Part shown: piece by piece, positions 7,768 through 16,022 of the stretch
Numbering within the stretch: the first letter of the stretch is position 1
How the letters are laid out: every line of letters starts with the position of its first letter
From: Clostridiaceae bacterium
GTDB taxonomy: Bacteria > Bacillota_I > Bacilli_A > Erysipelotrichales > Coprobacillaceae
DNA: 64,000 nt
NCBI GenBank assembly: GCA_902363625.1
Contig: CABJAS010000007.1
Span: 1 to 64,000, forward strand
Reading direction: 5' to 3'
Made by a program: the position numbers and the translations under genes
The notes under the pieces: generated by a model
What the model was told of the DNA's origin: nothing
The model's input: the letters and a program-made list of their open reading frames with translations, nothing else
Databases searched by the model: none

Positions 7768-8157
7768 CTAATTTTTACTTTTAGCATGACACTTAACACA
7801 TTGACCCTCGATTGTTATATTAATCTTTTCCGCTTGGTGATCAATAGAATCGGCAATCTGTTGATAAATGTCCTCTTTAATGACGATATCATAAATTTCA
7901 TTGCAAGATGAGCAAACAAAATGCACATGCGGTGTAATCGTTCCATCATAATGATAGGTTCCATCCCCGACATCTAATTTTAAGATATCCCCATTATCCG
8001 CTAAAAAGCCAAGGTTACGATAAACAGTTCCGAGTGATAATTCCGGATACTTTTGCTTTAATGTGTAATAGACCTGATCCGCTGTTGGGTGATCGGTTCT
8101 ATTCTGCAATTCTAAAAGTATCGCTTCACGCTGTTTAGAATAACGAGTTGTTTTCAT
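7768..8157 (-). CDS. perR: Peroxide-responsive Fur-family repressor PerR
   Basis: A 129-residue metalloregulator. The five residues that bind the regulatory metal in Bacillus subtilis PerR (His37, Asp85, His91, His93, Asp104) align at His23, Asp71, His77, His79 and Asp90, all with the same offset of 14. The Asp at position 71, rather than Glu, argues for PerR over Fur. The structural zinc site is CSSC (82/85) and CVKC (120/123). The winged helix occupies residues ~1-65. A matching promoter with a PerR-box-like dyad lies just upstream, pointing to autoregulation. Confidence 0.88.
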   Translation of the reverse strand: MKTTRYSKQREAILLELQNRTDHPTADQVYYTLKQKYPELSLGTVYRNLGFLADNGDILKLDVGDGTYHYDGTITPHVHFVCSSCNEIYDIVIKEDIYQQIADSIDHQAEKINITIEGQCVKCHAKSKN

Positions 8158-8173
8158 AGCTTCACCACCAATC

Positions 8174-8221
8174 GATAATAGTTATCAATATCATAATATA
8201 TAAATTTAGTGGCTTTGTCAA
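8174..8221 (-). promoter_or_regulatory. perR promoter with PerR-box-like operator
   Basis: On the minus strand TTGACA (8216-8221), a 17-base spacer and TATTAT (8193-8198) form a near-consensus promoter. Immediately downstream is GATAAT-A-GTTATC on the + strand (8174-8186), a dyad close to the Per box TTATAATnATTATAA. The -35 lies within the end of the ylbJ gene. Confidence 0.65.
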
Positions 8222-9153
8222 TTCATTAGGTATATAAAGACTAAAAAGGCGGAAGCTAAAGCATGAAAACATCTAAAGAACAGATAACTTTTAAAGTGAA
8301 AAGGCGTATGATCCATTAATTGATAGACTTGCAGGAAAACACTCAATCCACCAAAAGAAAGATAGAAAACACTCATTAAAAGTTTGATATGATATGAGTA
8401 GGCACTTCCGTTAAATAGAATAATGCCGGAACTAAATTCCAAAGCACCGTTTAAAAATAAAATAATCGGAGAATTAAATAAATGAGATAAGCTGATCAGG
8501 GAAACCTTGCATACCAGCATGAAACCAAAAATATAAATAAAGGCAATCATACATTCTTTCAGACTGTCCTTAATGATATCAAAGATTTTATGCTGATAAA
8601 TAGCAGAAGAAAACGGATACCAGGCATTGCACCAAGTCATCTTTTCACTTTTCCCATTTGAACTGATCAGAAAGTAAATAAGAGTAGGTAAAATATGGGC
8701 TAATTCTAAAAGAAAACCAATGCGAATATCATGGAAGATTGTCATCCCGACAAAATAGACAATAAAGCTAAATGAACCGTGATGAGCACATTTGACAAGC
8801 AGATCAGCTTCACGTTCATCAATCTGTTTAAGAGAATAGGCATTGCTGATCATCTTCGCATTAGTGGGATATCCGCTTAAAATAGAAAAACAATAAATAC
8901 TTAAAGCATTTCCTGACACTCGAAAGAAGGGACGGGAAATAAACTGCAGAAAAAAAGCAATGAGCTGGATCATCCCCACTTTTTGACAGATCGTAATGAT
9001 CAGCATAAAAGGAAACAGGGTTGGAAAGAGCTGGTTAATGATCATATCTTTGACTTCTTTTGTGATGGTTACAATATCACTCATATGGAAAAAAGAAAGA
9101 AAAGATATGTAAAGGATAATGGATAAGATAAGGTAAATCTTTGTTTTTTTCAT
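8218..9153 (-). CDS. ylbJ: YlbJ-like sporulation integral membrane protein
   Basis: A 311-residue polytopic membrane protein with about eight hydrophobic segments. The family marks are LFPTLFPFMLI (~residue 42), RPFFRVSG (~74) and SGYPTNAKM (~93), as in YlbJ proteins, which are nucleoside-recognition/gate-domain proteins made in the mother cell and needed for a resistant spore. Length is somewhat below the ~400 residues of Bacillus YlbJ. It is transcribed leftward, divergent from hflX, with the perR promoter inside its 3' end. Confidence 0.72.
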   Translation of the reverse strand: MKKTKIYLILSIILYISFLSFFHMSDIVTITKEVKDMIINQLFPTLFPFMLIITICQKVGMIQLIAFFLQFISRPFFRVSGNALSIYCFSILSGYPTNAKMISNAYSLKQIDEREADLLVKCAHHGSFSFIVYFVGMTIFHDIRIGFLLELAHILPTLIYFLISSNGKSEKMTWCNAWYPFSSAIYQHKIFDIIKDSLKECMIAFIYIFGFMLVCKVSLISLSHLFNSPIILFLNGALEFSSGIILFNGSAYSYHIKLLMSVFYLSFGGLSVFLQVYQLMDHTPFHFKSYLFFRCFHALASAFLVFIYLMN

Positions 9154-9175
9154 TATATCACCTATATTATAAATA

Positions 9176-9184
9176 TGTTATAAT
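9176..9184 (+). promoter_or_regulatory. Extended -10 promoter of hflX
   Basis: TGT-TATAAT at 9176-9184, 29 bases before the chosen hflX start. A longer ORF that begins upstream would include this promoter and is not credible. Confidence 0.65.
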
Positions 9185-9212
9185 GGGGCATATATGTATA
9201 AATGGAGAGAAT

Positions 9213-10451
9213 ATGGAAGCAATAATTGTAGGCGTTAGTTATTTTGGTATGACATATGATTTAGAAGAATCAATGAGAGAATTAGAAGCATTGTGTGCGG
9301 CATGTGAGATTAAGGTTAAATATACATTAACACAGGCTTTAGACAAGATATCCGCTGCCACTTACATTGGTAAGGGAAAAGTAACGGAATTAAAAAATTT
9401 AACCGGGGATGTCGATCTCGTTATATTTAATGAGGAATTGAGTCCGATGCAGGTTAAAAATTTAACTGATATTTTAGAGATTGAAGTCAGTGATCGAACC
9501 GATTTAATCTTAAAAATCTTTGAATCACGAGCAAAAACCAATGAAGCAAAATTACAGGTGAAAATTGCCAAGTACAATTATTTATTGCCGCGTTTAGCGG
9601 GAATGAATGAAGACTTGGAAGGACAACAGGGCGGAAGTGGTTTTCGTGGAAGCGGAGAAAAGAAAATTGAATTAGATCGCCGCTTAATTCGCAATCAGCT
9701 AGTTAAAGCTAAGCACGATCTTGCTTTGATGGTCAAACAGCGTAAAACACAACGTATTTTAAGAGTACATCAGGATCAAAAAGTTGTCGCTTTAGTTGGC
9801 TATACGAATAGTGGGAAGTCATCATTAATGAATTACTTTGTTGATCATTCAAAACTGAATGATAAAACGGTGCTGCAAAAAGATATGCTCTTTGCGACCT
9901 TGGAAACATCAACCCGCAAAGTAAAATTAAACAATAATAAGACATTCTTGCTGACAGATACAGTTGGGTTTATTAATCAATTACCTCATCATTTGGTACA
10001 GGCATTCCGTTCTACTTTAGAAGAAGTAAAGGAAGCGGATCTGATTTTACAAGTGGTAGACAGTTCTTCACCTTATTACCGTGAACACATTTCAGTGACG
10101 AATCAGGTATTGGAAGAACTTGGCGTAGATCTAAATAAAATGCTGTATGTTTATAATAAGATTGACCTTAATAAATACGGCTTAGTGGAACCATTGGATC
10201 CTTATGTTTTCATTTCTGTCAAAGAAGAAAAGAATATGGAAACATTGATGAAATCAATTGATCAGACACTCTTTGGCGATGATCATATTGTTGAGGTTAT
10301 CTTGCCTTATTCTTTGATGAATATCGTCTCTTACTTGCTGGATAATACACATGTATTAAATTACGAATATCTTGAAAACGGCATCTATATGAAAGCTGAA
10401 GTATCGGCAAAAATGCAGGCATATTTAAAAAAATATTTTTTATTGAATTAA
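9213..10451 (+). CDS. hflX: GTPase HflX
   Basis: A 412-residue ribosome-associated GTPase that splits or rescues stalled 70S ribosomes under stress. The N-terminal HflX domain ends in a glycine-rich GGSGFRGSGEKKIELDRR loop near residue 140. The G domain has G1 GYTNSGKSS (~residue 196), G3 DTVGF (~249) and G4 NKID (~314). ATG 9213 is used because GGAGAG lies upstream and the family starts at a similar point. Monocistronic. Confidence 0.92.
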   Translation: MEAIIVGVSYFGMTYDLEESMRELEALCAACEIKVKYTLTQALDKISAATYIGKGKVTELKNLTGDVDLVIFNEELSPMQVKNLTDILEIEVSDRTDLILKIFESRAKTNEAKLQVKIAKYNYLLPRLAGMNEDLEGQQGGSGFRGSGEKKIELDRRLIRNQLVKAKHDLALMVKQRKTQRILRVHQDQKVVALVGYTNSGKSSLMNYFVDHSKLNDKTVLQKDMLFATLETSTRKVKLNNNKTFLLTDTVGFINQLPHHLVQAFRSTLEEVKEADLILQVVDSSSPYYREHISVTNQVLEELGVDLNKMLYVYNKIDLNKYGLVEPLDPYVFISVKEEKNMETLMKSIDQTLFGDDHIVEVILPYSLMNIVSYLLDNTHVLNYEYLENGIYMKAEVSAKMQAYLKKYFLLN

Positions 10452-10510
10452 AGGTTGAAGTAGGATAGGAAATGTAATAAAATGGCATAGAAATTAGAGG
10501 GGGAATAACC

Positions 10511-11389
10511 ATGAAACTTGCAGCAATTGAAGCGGGTGGAACAAAGTTTGTAGTCGCTATTGGAGATGAGTTTGGTAATATCATCAAACGAGATGCTTTC
10601 GCGACAACTTCACCGCAGGAAACATTTGAACATGTTTTTGAGTTTTTCGATGGCGAAGAATTTGAAGCAATGGGTATTGGGACATTTGGACCTATTGATT
10701 TAGATCCTCAGTCACCGACTTACGGATACATTACATCGACACCCAAGCCGAATTGGGGAAATGTAAATTTTGTAGGACCGTTAAAAGAACGTTATCAAGT
10801 GCCGATCGCCTTTGATACAGATGTTAATGGGGCGGCATTGGGTGAGCTTTATTTTGGCAGTGCAAAAGGATTGGATAGCTGTTTATATCTTACCATCGGA
10901 ACAGGGATTGGCGGCGGTGCTATTGTCGAAGGAAAACTGGTGCATGGATTGCTGCATCCGGAAATGGGACATATTTTATTAGCTAAACATCAGGATGAAA
11001 CGACGGACGGTTTCTGCCCATTTCATAAAAATTGTTTGGAAGGTTTAGCTTCTGGTCCAGCCATTGAAAAAAGATGGGGCGCTAAAGCTTATGATTTACC
11101 TGTAGATCATCCGGCATGGGAAATGGAAGGATACTATTTAGCAGAGGCATTGATGAGCTTCATTCTCACATTGTCACCTCAAAAAATCATCTTAGGCGGC
11201 GGAGTTATGAAGCAAACACAGATTTTTAGTTATATTCATCAATATGTAGTGGAAATGCTGAATGGCTATGTTCAAAAAGAAGAAATCCTGCATCATATTA
11301 AAGACTACATTGTTTATCCTAAATTGGGGGATAATGCAGGGATTTGTGGTGCATTGGCATTAGCGATGCAAGCAAGGAAAAATGTTTAA
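10511..11389 (+). CDS. ROK-family fructokinase
   Basis: A 292-residue sugar kinase of the ROK family, most like the fructokinase branch (ScrK/YdhR). It phosphorylates fructose or a related hexose with ATP. The ATP loop AAIEAGGTKFV is at the N terminus and GTFGPIDL near residue 57. The zinc-binding block runs from HPEMGH (~residue 150) through CPFHKNCLEG (~170). An EAGGTK start is typical. RBS AGAGGGGG lies 6-10 bases upstream. It abuts the next gene with no gap, and no sugar transporter is adjacent. Confidence 0.85.
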   Translation: MKLAAIEAGGTKFVVAIGDEFGNIIKRDAFATTSPQETFEHVFEFFDGEEFEAMGIGTFGPIDLDPQSPTYGYITSTPKPNWGNVNFVGPLKERYQVPIAFDTDVNGAALGELYFGSAKGLDSCLYLTIGTGIGGGAIVEGKLVHGLLHPEMGHILLAKHQDETTDGFCPFHKNCLEGLASGPAIEKRWGAKAYDLPVDHPAWEMEGYYLAEALMSFILTLSPQKIILGGGVMKQTQIFSYIHQYVVEMLNGYVQKEEILHHIKDYIVYPKLGDNAGICGALALAMQARKNV

Positions 11390-11806
11390 ATGAATCGACT
11401 TGAACAAGTACGCTGGAATCATCAGCATGGTTATAACTGCGCTCAGGCTGTTGCCTGTGCTTATTGTGAACTGCTGGGCATTGAAGAATCTATTCTCTAT
11501 CGCTTAGCTGAGGGGTTTGGCAAAGGACACGCTGTTCGCGGAACCTGCGGAGCTCTTAGTGGAGCCATCTTTGTTTTGAGTGCTGTAAACAGTGACGGTC
11601 AGATAGGAAAAGCCAATACAAAATTATCCACTTATGACCTGGTCGAACATTATATCCATGATTTTTCTTTACAGCACGAATCCTATGTCTGTAAGGAACT
11701 TCTGGCAATACGTGCAAAAAAAGAAAGTGAACTGCGTACGTGCACCGATGTCTGTGTCGCTGCCGCAGAATTACTAGAAAAATATATCAAGCAAGTGAAT
11801 AGTTAA
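11390..11806 (+). CDS. C_GCAxxG_C_C family protein
   Basis: A 138-residue member of the C_GCAxxG_C_C family: small cysteine-rich proteins of unknown, probably redox or metal-linked, function. Visible family features are GYNCAQAV near residue 14-21, GFGKGHAVRGTCGALSGA near 43-60, and Cys residues at the VCKELL and TCTDVCVAAAE blocks. The canonical GCAQ is NCAQ here. Its ATG directly follows the TAA of the kinase gene, so translation is likely coupled. Confidence 0.75.
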   Translation: MNRLEQVRWNHQHGYNCAQAVACAYCELLGIEESILYRLAEGFGKGHAVRGTCGALSGAIFVLSAVNSDGQIGKANTKLSTYDLVEHYIHDFSLQHESYVCKELLAIRAKKESELRTCTDVCVAAAELLEKYIKQVNS

Positions 11807-11829
11807 TCAGCCGTGATTAACTATTTTTA
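11798..11829 (+). terminator. Strong terminator after the ROK kinase operon
   Basis: A perfect 12-bp stem (11798-11809 with 11814-11825) with loop GCCG is followed by TTT. It overlaps the stop codon of the preceding gene. Confidence 0.85.
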
Positions 11830-11842
11830 ATACGAGGGACCT

Positions 11843-13033
11843 ATGAAAAATAAAAACGGGAATTTTTATGCACTATGTATTTTTTACTTTGTTTATTTTA
11901 TGAGCAATGGTTTGCTTTTACCCTTTATCAATATCTATTTCGAAAAATTGGGTTTTAATGGGGCACAGATCGGACAGATCAATTCCGTTGCCTTGATCGG
12001 CTCTATGTTTCTTACTCCTTTATGGGGCATTATCTGTGATAAAACACGCCGCTATAAATCGATGATCGGTTTATCGATTCTTTTAACGTTCGTTATTACC
12101 TATGTATTTTCTAAACAGACAGTTTATCCATTAGTTCTTATTACATCTATTTTTATGGTTTCTATTCGATCATGCACGATGCCGATCAGCGATAGTGTCT
12201 GTGTTACTTACTGCAATGAACAAGGAAGAGATTACGGTGTCTTGCGTGCCATCGGCTCATTTGGCTATGTAGTGGGCAGTGTCGTTATCACCAAAATCGC
12301 TGAAATGTTTGGAATGGATGGCCCCTTATTTTTAATTTATTTGATGGCTTTATTTATTGCAATGGTGATCTTGATTCCTTATCCTAATGTGGAAATGAAT
12401 AAAGAAGCTAAAAGTGATAAAAAGCAAAGCAGTCTGTTTAAAGATTTAAAAAGCTTAATAAAAAATAAAAATTATATTTTCATTCTCGTTCTAGCTGTGT
12501 TTACCAATGTAGTCATGGATTCGGCAGGCGGGTATGTCGGCAATCATTTAGTCACAACACTTAAACTTTCTTCTTCCTCAATGGGGACATATTTGCTTTT
12601 TGCGGTGGTGCCGGAAATCTTTTTTATCCTGGTTGTGTCACGTCTAATCCGTACATATGGCTATAAAAAAGTATATGCGATTACTTGTCTGTCTCAGATT
12701 TTGCGCGGGGTTATCTATGCCCTAACCTCATCCTTTCCGATCTTCCTTTTGACTTCTTTATGTCATATGTTCATGACCGGAATTGCCAGTGTTGGGCATA
12801 TTCAATATATTAACCGCAGTGTGCCGGTTCGTTATGTGACAACAGCGATCACCTTCTATATGTCATTTTATATGATTGCTTCTGCAGTTTTTACTCAAAT
12901 CTTTGGAATTGTCTACGATCAGCTTGGCAGTCGCTATATTTTCTGGCTGCTTGCCTTGATGAGCGTTATTGCGTTGGTAATTGTATTGACTACTAAACGT
13001 TTCAACATCGAAAGGAATGAAAGCTATGAATAG
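11843..13033 (+). CDS. MFS transporter (LacY/MFS_1-like)
   Basis: A 396-residue integral membrane protein with 12 predicted helices of the major facilitator superfamily. The helix 2-3 loop carries the MFS signature variant GIICDKTRRYKSM (~residue 62). FGYVVGSV near residue 135 recalls the oligosaccharide:H+ symporter-like subgroup. The substrate is unknown. GAGGGACC precedes the ATG. The 3' end overlaps the start of the pseudouridine synthase gene by 8 bases. Confidence 0.8.
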   Translation: MKNKNGNFYALCIFYFVYFMSNGLLLPFINIYFEKLGFNGAQIGQINSVALIGSMFLTPLWGIICDKTRRYKSMIGLSILLTFVITYVFSKQTVYPLVLITSIFMVSIRSCTMPISDSVCVTYCNEQGRDYGVLRAIGSFGYVVGSVVITKIAEMFGMDGPLFLIYLMALFIAMVILIPYPNVEMNKEAKSDKKQSSLFKDLKSLIKNKNYIFILVLAVFTNVVMDSAGGYVGNHLVTTLKLSSSSMGTYLLFAVVPEIFFILVVSRLIRTYGYKKVYAITCLSQILRGVIYALTSSFPIFLLTSLCHMFMTGIASVGHIQYINRSVPVRYVTTAITFYMSFYMIASAVFTQIFGIVYDQLGSRYIFWLLALMSVIALVIVLTTKRFNIERNESYE

Positions 13034-13868
13034 ATTTAATGTCGACCAAGATAGTCCTCTTTTGGCCTATCTTTTTGCCATCATGCCAAAACGTTCAAAA
13101 AAAGACGTAAAAAACTTATTATCTAAAAAAATGATTCTGGTAAATAATCAGATGCAGACCCAGTTTAATTATCCTTTAAAAAAGGGTGATGTGATTACGA
13201 TAGGGCAAAAACAGGTACAGACGCATTTAGATATTCTTTATGAAGATCAGGAATTGATTGTCATAAACAAGCCTTCCGGGTTGCTTTCCATGGCATCGGA
13301 AAAGGAAAAAGAAAAGACTGCCTATCATCAGGTTCGTCAGTATTTAAAAGAAAAAGATCCTAAATCAATGATCTTCATTGTACACCGTTTGGATCAGTTT
13401 ACTTCGGGTGTACTGATGTTTGCGAAAAATGAGAAAATTAAAAATATGCTGCAGGAAAAATGGAATGATATTGTGACTAAGCGTGGATATCTTGCAATCG
13501 TCGAAGGAGAACTCAAGAAAAAACAGGGAACCATTCAATCGTATTTAAAAGAAACGAAAACGCAGATGGTGTATTCCTCTCATGATCAAACCGGAAAACT
13601 GGCAATCACGCATTACCAAGTGAAAAAATCCAATTCACGCTACAGTTTATTGGAAATTTATTTAGATACTGGCCGCAAGAATCAGATTCGCGTTCATATG
13701 CAGGATTTGCATCATCCTATTGTCGGAGATACCAAATATAAAGCTAAAACAAATCCAATCGGACGTTTAGGGCTGCATAGTCATATTTTAGAGCTGATTC
13801 ATCCGGTTACACAAAAGAAAATGACTTTTGAAGCGGCGATGCCGGAGAGATTTAAACGTTTATTTTAG
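13026..13868 (+). CDS. RluA-family pseudouridine synthase
   Basis: A 280-residue RNA-modifying enzyme that isomerises specific uridines, probably in rRNA. An S4-like RNA-binding segment is at residues ~18-60 (KKDVKNLLSKKMILVNN). The catalytic motif HRLDQFTSGVLMFAKN carries the catalytic Asp at about residue 121. The C-terminal NQIRVHM block is also conserved. ATG 13026 is preferred over ATG 13017 because AAAGGA lies 9 bases upstream of it. Which RNA position is modified cannot be told. Confidence 0.85.
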   Translation: MNRFNVDQDSPLLAYLFAIMPKRSKKDVKNLLSKKMILVNNQMQTQFNYPLKKGDVITIGQKQVQTHLDILYEDQELIVINKPSGLLSMASEKEKEKTAYHQVRQYLKEKDPKSMIFIVHRLDQFTSGVLMFAKNEKIKNMLQEKWNDIVTKRGYLAIVEGELKKKQGTIQSYLKETKTQMVYSSHDQTGKLAITHYQVKKSNSRYSLLEIYLDTGRKNQIRVHMQDLHHPIVGDTKYKAKTNPIGRLGLHSHILELIHPVTQKKMTFEAAMPERFKRLF

Positions 13869-13879
13869 GAGGTCAGAAG

Positions 13880-14794
13880 ATGGAAAGATTAATGTTAACA
13901 TCAAGAGAAGATGAAACCAAAATTAGTGTCATGTATTTACCCGTGGAGCATCCGATTGGCATTGTTCAGATCTGCCATGGCATGTGCGAACATAAAGAAC
14001 GCTATATTCCTTTTATGGAATATTTAGCGAGTTTGGGCTTTGTATCTGTGATTCATGATCATCGCGGTCATGGGGAGAGTGCAGCTTCATTCAAGCAATT
14101 AGGTTATTTTGGAAAAGAGGGGGCACGTCATTTAGTAGATGATGCCTATTTAGTCACTCAGTATATTCAAAGACATTATCCTAATCTTCCGCTTTATTTG
14201 TTTGGTCACAGCATGGGATCTTTGATCGTGCGAAATTATTTACAGTCCTATGAAAGCGCCTTATCCGGTCTGATTGTCTGCGGCAGTCCAAGCTATAATC
14301 AATTTGTTGCGGTAGGAAAAATGCTGACTTCTCTCATAATCAAATGGAAAGGACCTTTTTATCGCAGTCGTTTTGTCAATCAGATGGCGTTTGGCTATTT
14401 TAATCATGGTATTAAGGGCGCTAAAAGTGAACATCAGTGGATCTGTACAGACGAAAAGGTTGTCGAAAAGTATGATGAAGATCCCTATTGCAACTTTATT
14501 TTTACGGTTGATGGTTTTCATGCTTTATTTACATTGATGGCACGAGCGTATAATAAAAACAACTATGCACCTAAAAATACGAAACTGCCGATTCTGTTTA
14601 TCAGTGGGAAAGAAGACCCCTGTCTAGTCGATACAAAAAAGTTCTATCAAGCAGTAGAGCTATTAAGAACAGTCGGTTATCAGCATGTAGAGGCTACTTT
14701 ATATGATGGTATGCGTCATGAAATATTAAATGAATTACAGCGTCAGACTGTTTTTGAAGATATCGGTCAGTGGTTAAAAAGAAGCGCAAAGTAA
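13880..14794 (+). CDS. Alpha/beta hydrolase, monoacylglycerol lipase/lysophospholipase type
   Basis: A 304-residue cytosolic serine hydrolase of the Hydrolase_4 family. The oxyanion/entry segment is QICHGMCEHKERY (~residue 35), the nucleophile elbow GHSMGS (~residue 112), the acid SGKEDPC (~242) and the histidine GMRHEIL (~275). These match monoacylglycerol lipases and lysophospholipases. GGAGGT is 7 bases before the ATG; 11 bases separate it from the pseudouridine synthase gene, so the two are probably cotranscribed. Confidence 0.85.
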   Translation: MERLMLTSREDETKISVMYLPVEHPIGIVQICHGMCEHKERYIPFMEYLASLGFVSVIHDHRGHGESAASFKQLGYFGKEGARHLVDDAYLVTQYIQRHYPNLPLYLFGHSMGSLIVRNYLQSYESALSGLIVCGSPSYNQFVAVGKMLTSLIIKWKGPFYRSRFVNQMAFGYFNHGIKGAKSEHQWICTDEKVVEKYDEDPYCNFIFTVDGFHALFTLMARAYNKNNYAPKNTKLPILFISGKEDPCLVDTKKFYQAVELLRTVGYQHVEATLYDGMRHEILNELQRQTVFEDIGQWLKRSAK

Positions 14795-14808
14795 ACAGCG
14801 CTTTTTTT
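14782..14808 (+). terminator. Terminator after the hydrolase gene
   Basis: A 6-bp stem AAGCGC/GCGCTT (14782-14787 with 14798-14803) with a 10-base loop is followed by seven T residues. Confidence 0.75.
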
Positions 14809-14840
14809 AGTGCTTGCTTATTAGTTTAGGATAAGGAATA

Positions 14841-14849
14841 TGCTATAAT
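14841..14849 (+). promoter_or_regulatory. Extended -10 promoter of sbcDC
   Basis: TGC-TATAAT at 14841-14849, with a GGAGGTGAT ribosome site at ~14860-14868 before the GTG start. Confidence 0.65.
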
Positions 14850-14870
14850 GGAAAATACGGAGGTGATCTT

Positions 14871-16022
14871 GTGAAGTTTATACATATAGGCGATTTACAT
14901 TTAGGAAAGTGGATTTGCGGACATTCCATGATTACCATGCAAAAAGAAGTGTTGTTTGAGCTTTTGACGATAATGGATCAGCAGGATATTCGCTTGCTTT
15001 TAATTGCCGGAGATGTTTACGATCGTTTGGTTCCCCCTACAGAAGCTGTGGAGTTATTTAATGATTTCTTAACGGTCGCTATTCGTCAGTATCATATTCA
15101 AGTATTGATGATCAGCGGGAATCATGACAGTGATGAGCGCTTGAATTTTGCCAGTCAGCTATTGAAAGCAGAGGGGCTGTATATCGCTTCAAAATTACAG
15201 AAAAATTGGGAGACTTGTATTTTGAAGGATGAATTTGGTGAAATTGAATTTCATTTATTGCCATACATTAAGCCGTCTCAGGTTAAAGAGTTATATCCCG
15301 AGGTAAAAGTCAAGACTTATCAGGAAGCTTTGGAACATATTATTTCTTTGCATCCCTTAGATCCGAAGCGCCGTCATGTTTTAATGACGCATCAGTTTGC
15401 TGCCGGAGGACAGCAGGTGCAAACCAGTGAGTCAGAAGCCATGTTAAGTGTCGGTGGAAGTGAAGTGGTCGATGTTCATCTTTTTGATGATTATGATTAT
15501 GTTGCTTTGGGTCATCTGCATGCACCTCAGGCAGTGTCACGTCAAGCTGTGCGCTATTGCGGTTCATTGCTTCGCTATTCTTTTGATGAAGTTAAGCAGA
15601 AAAAAACAGTGTGTAAGGTAGAAATGAAGGAAAAAGGCAATACGGTGATTGAACAGATTACCTTGCATCCCACTTTAACCATGCAGAAATACAGCGGTTA
15701 TTTTGCTGATTTCATGGATGAGGCAAAAGGACTTGTCGAAAATAAACAGGATTATATTGCATTTGAATTGTTGGATCAAAGCTTAATTGCTAATGCAATG
15801 GATCATTTACGAACGTTGTATCCCAATGCCATGCAGCTGACATATAAGCAACTGTTAAAAGAGTATGATGGCAAAAAAACGGTGGCAAATCTCCAGTTGG
15901 AAAAACAGGATGATTTTACCTTGTTTAAAGAGTTTTATCAAACTATTCGTGACCATGAATTAGACGAAGAGAAAGCAAGCATCATCGAAAATATATTAGA
16001 AAAAGCAAAGGAGACAAAATGA
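14871..16022 (+). CDS. sbcD: Nuclease subunit SbcD (Mre11 homologue)
   Basis: A 383-residue Mn-dependent nuclease that cuts DNA hairpins and blocked ends with SbcC. The metallophosphoesterase motifs are complete: GDLHLG (residues 7-12), GDVYDR (~47), SGNHDS (~83), THQFAAG (~168) and GHLHAPQ (~210). GTG start with a good ribosome site. A four-base ATGA overlap joins it to sbcC, as in most genomes. Confidence 0.93.
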   Translation: MKFIHIGDLHLGKWICGHSMITMQKEVLFELLTIMDQQDIRLLLIAGDVYDRLVPPTEAVELFNDFLTVAIRQYHIQVLMISGNHDSDERLNFASQLLKAEGLYIASKLQKNWETCILKDEFGEIEFHLLPYIKPSQVKELYPEVKVKTYQEALEHIISLHPLDPKRRHVLMTHQFAAGGQQVQTSESEAMLSVGGSEVVDVHLFDDYDYVALGHLHAPQAVSRQAVRYCGSLLRYSFDEVKQKKTVCKVEMKEKGNTVIEQITLHPTLTMQKYSGYFADFMDEAKGLVENKQDYIAFELLDQSLIANAMDHLRTLYPNAMQLTYKQLLKEYDGKKTVANLQLEKQDDFTLFKEFYQTIRDHELDEEKASIIENILEKAKETK

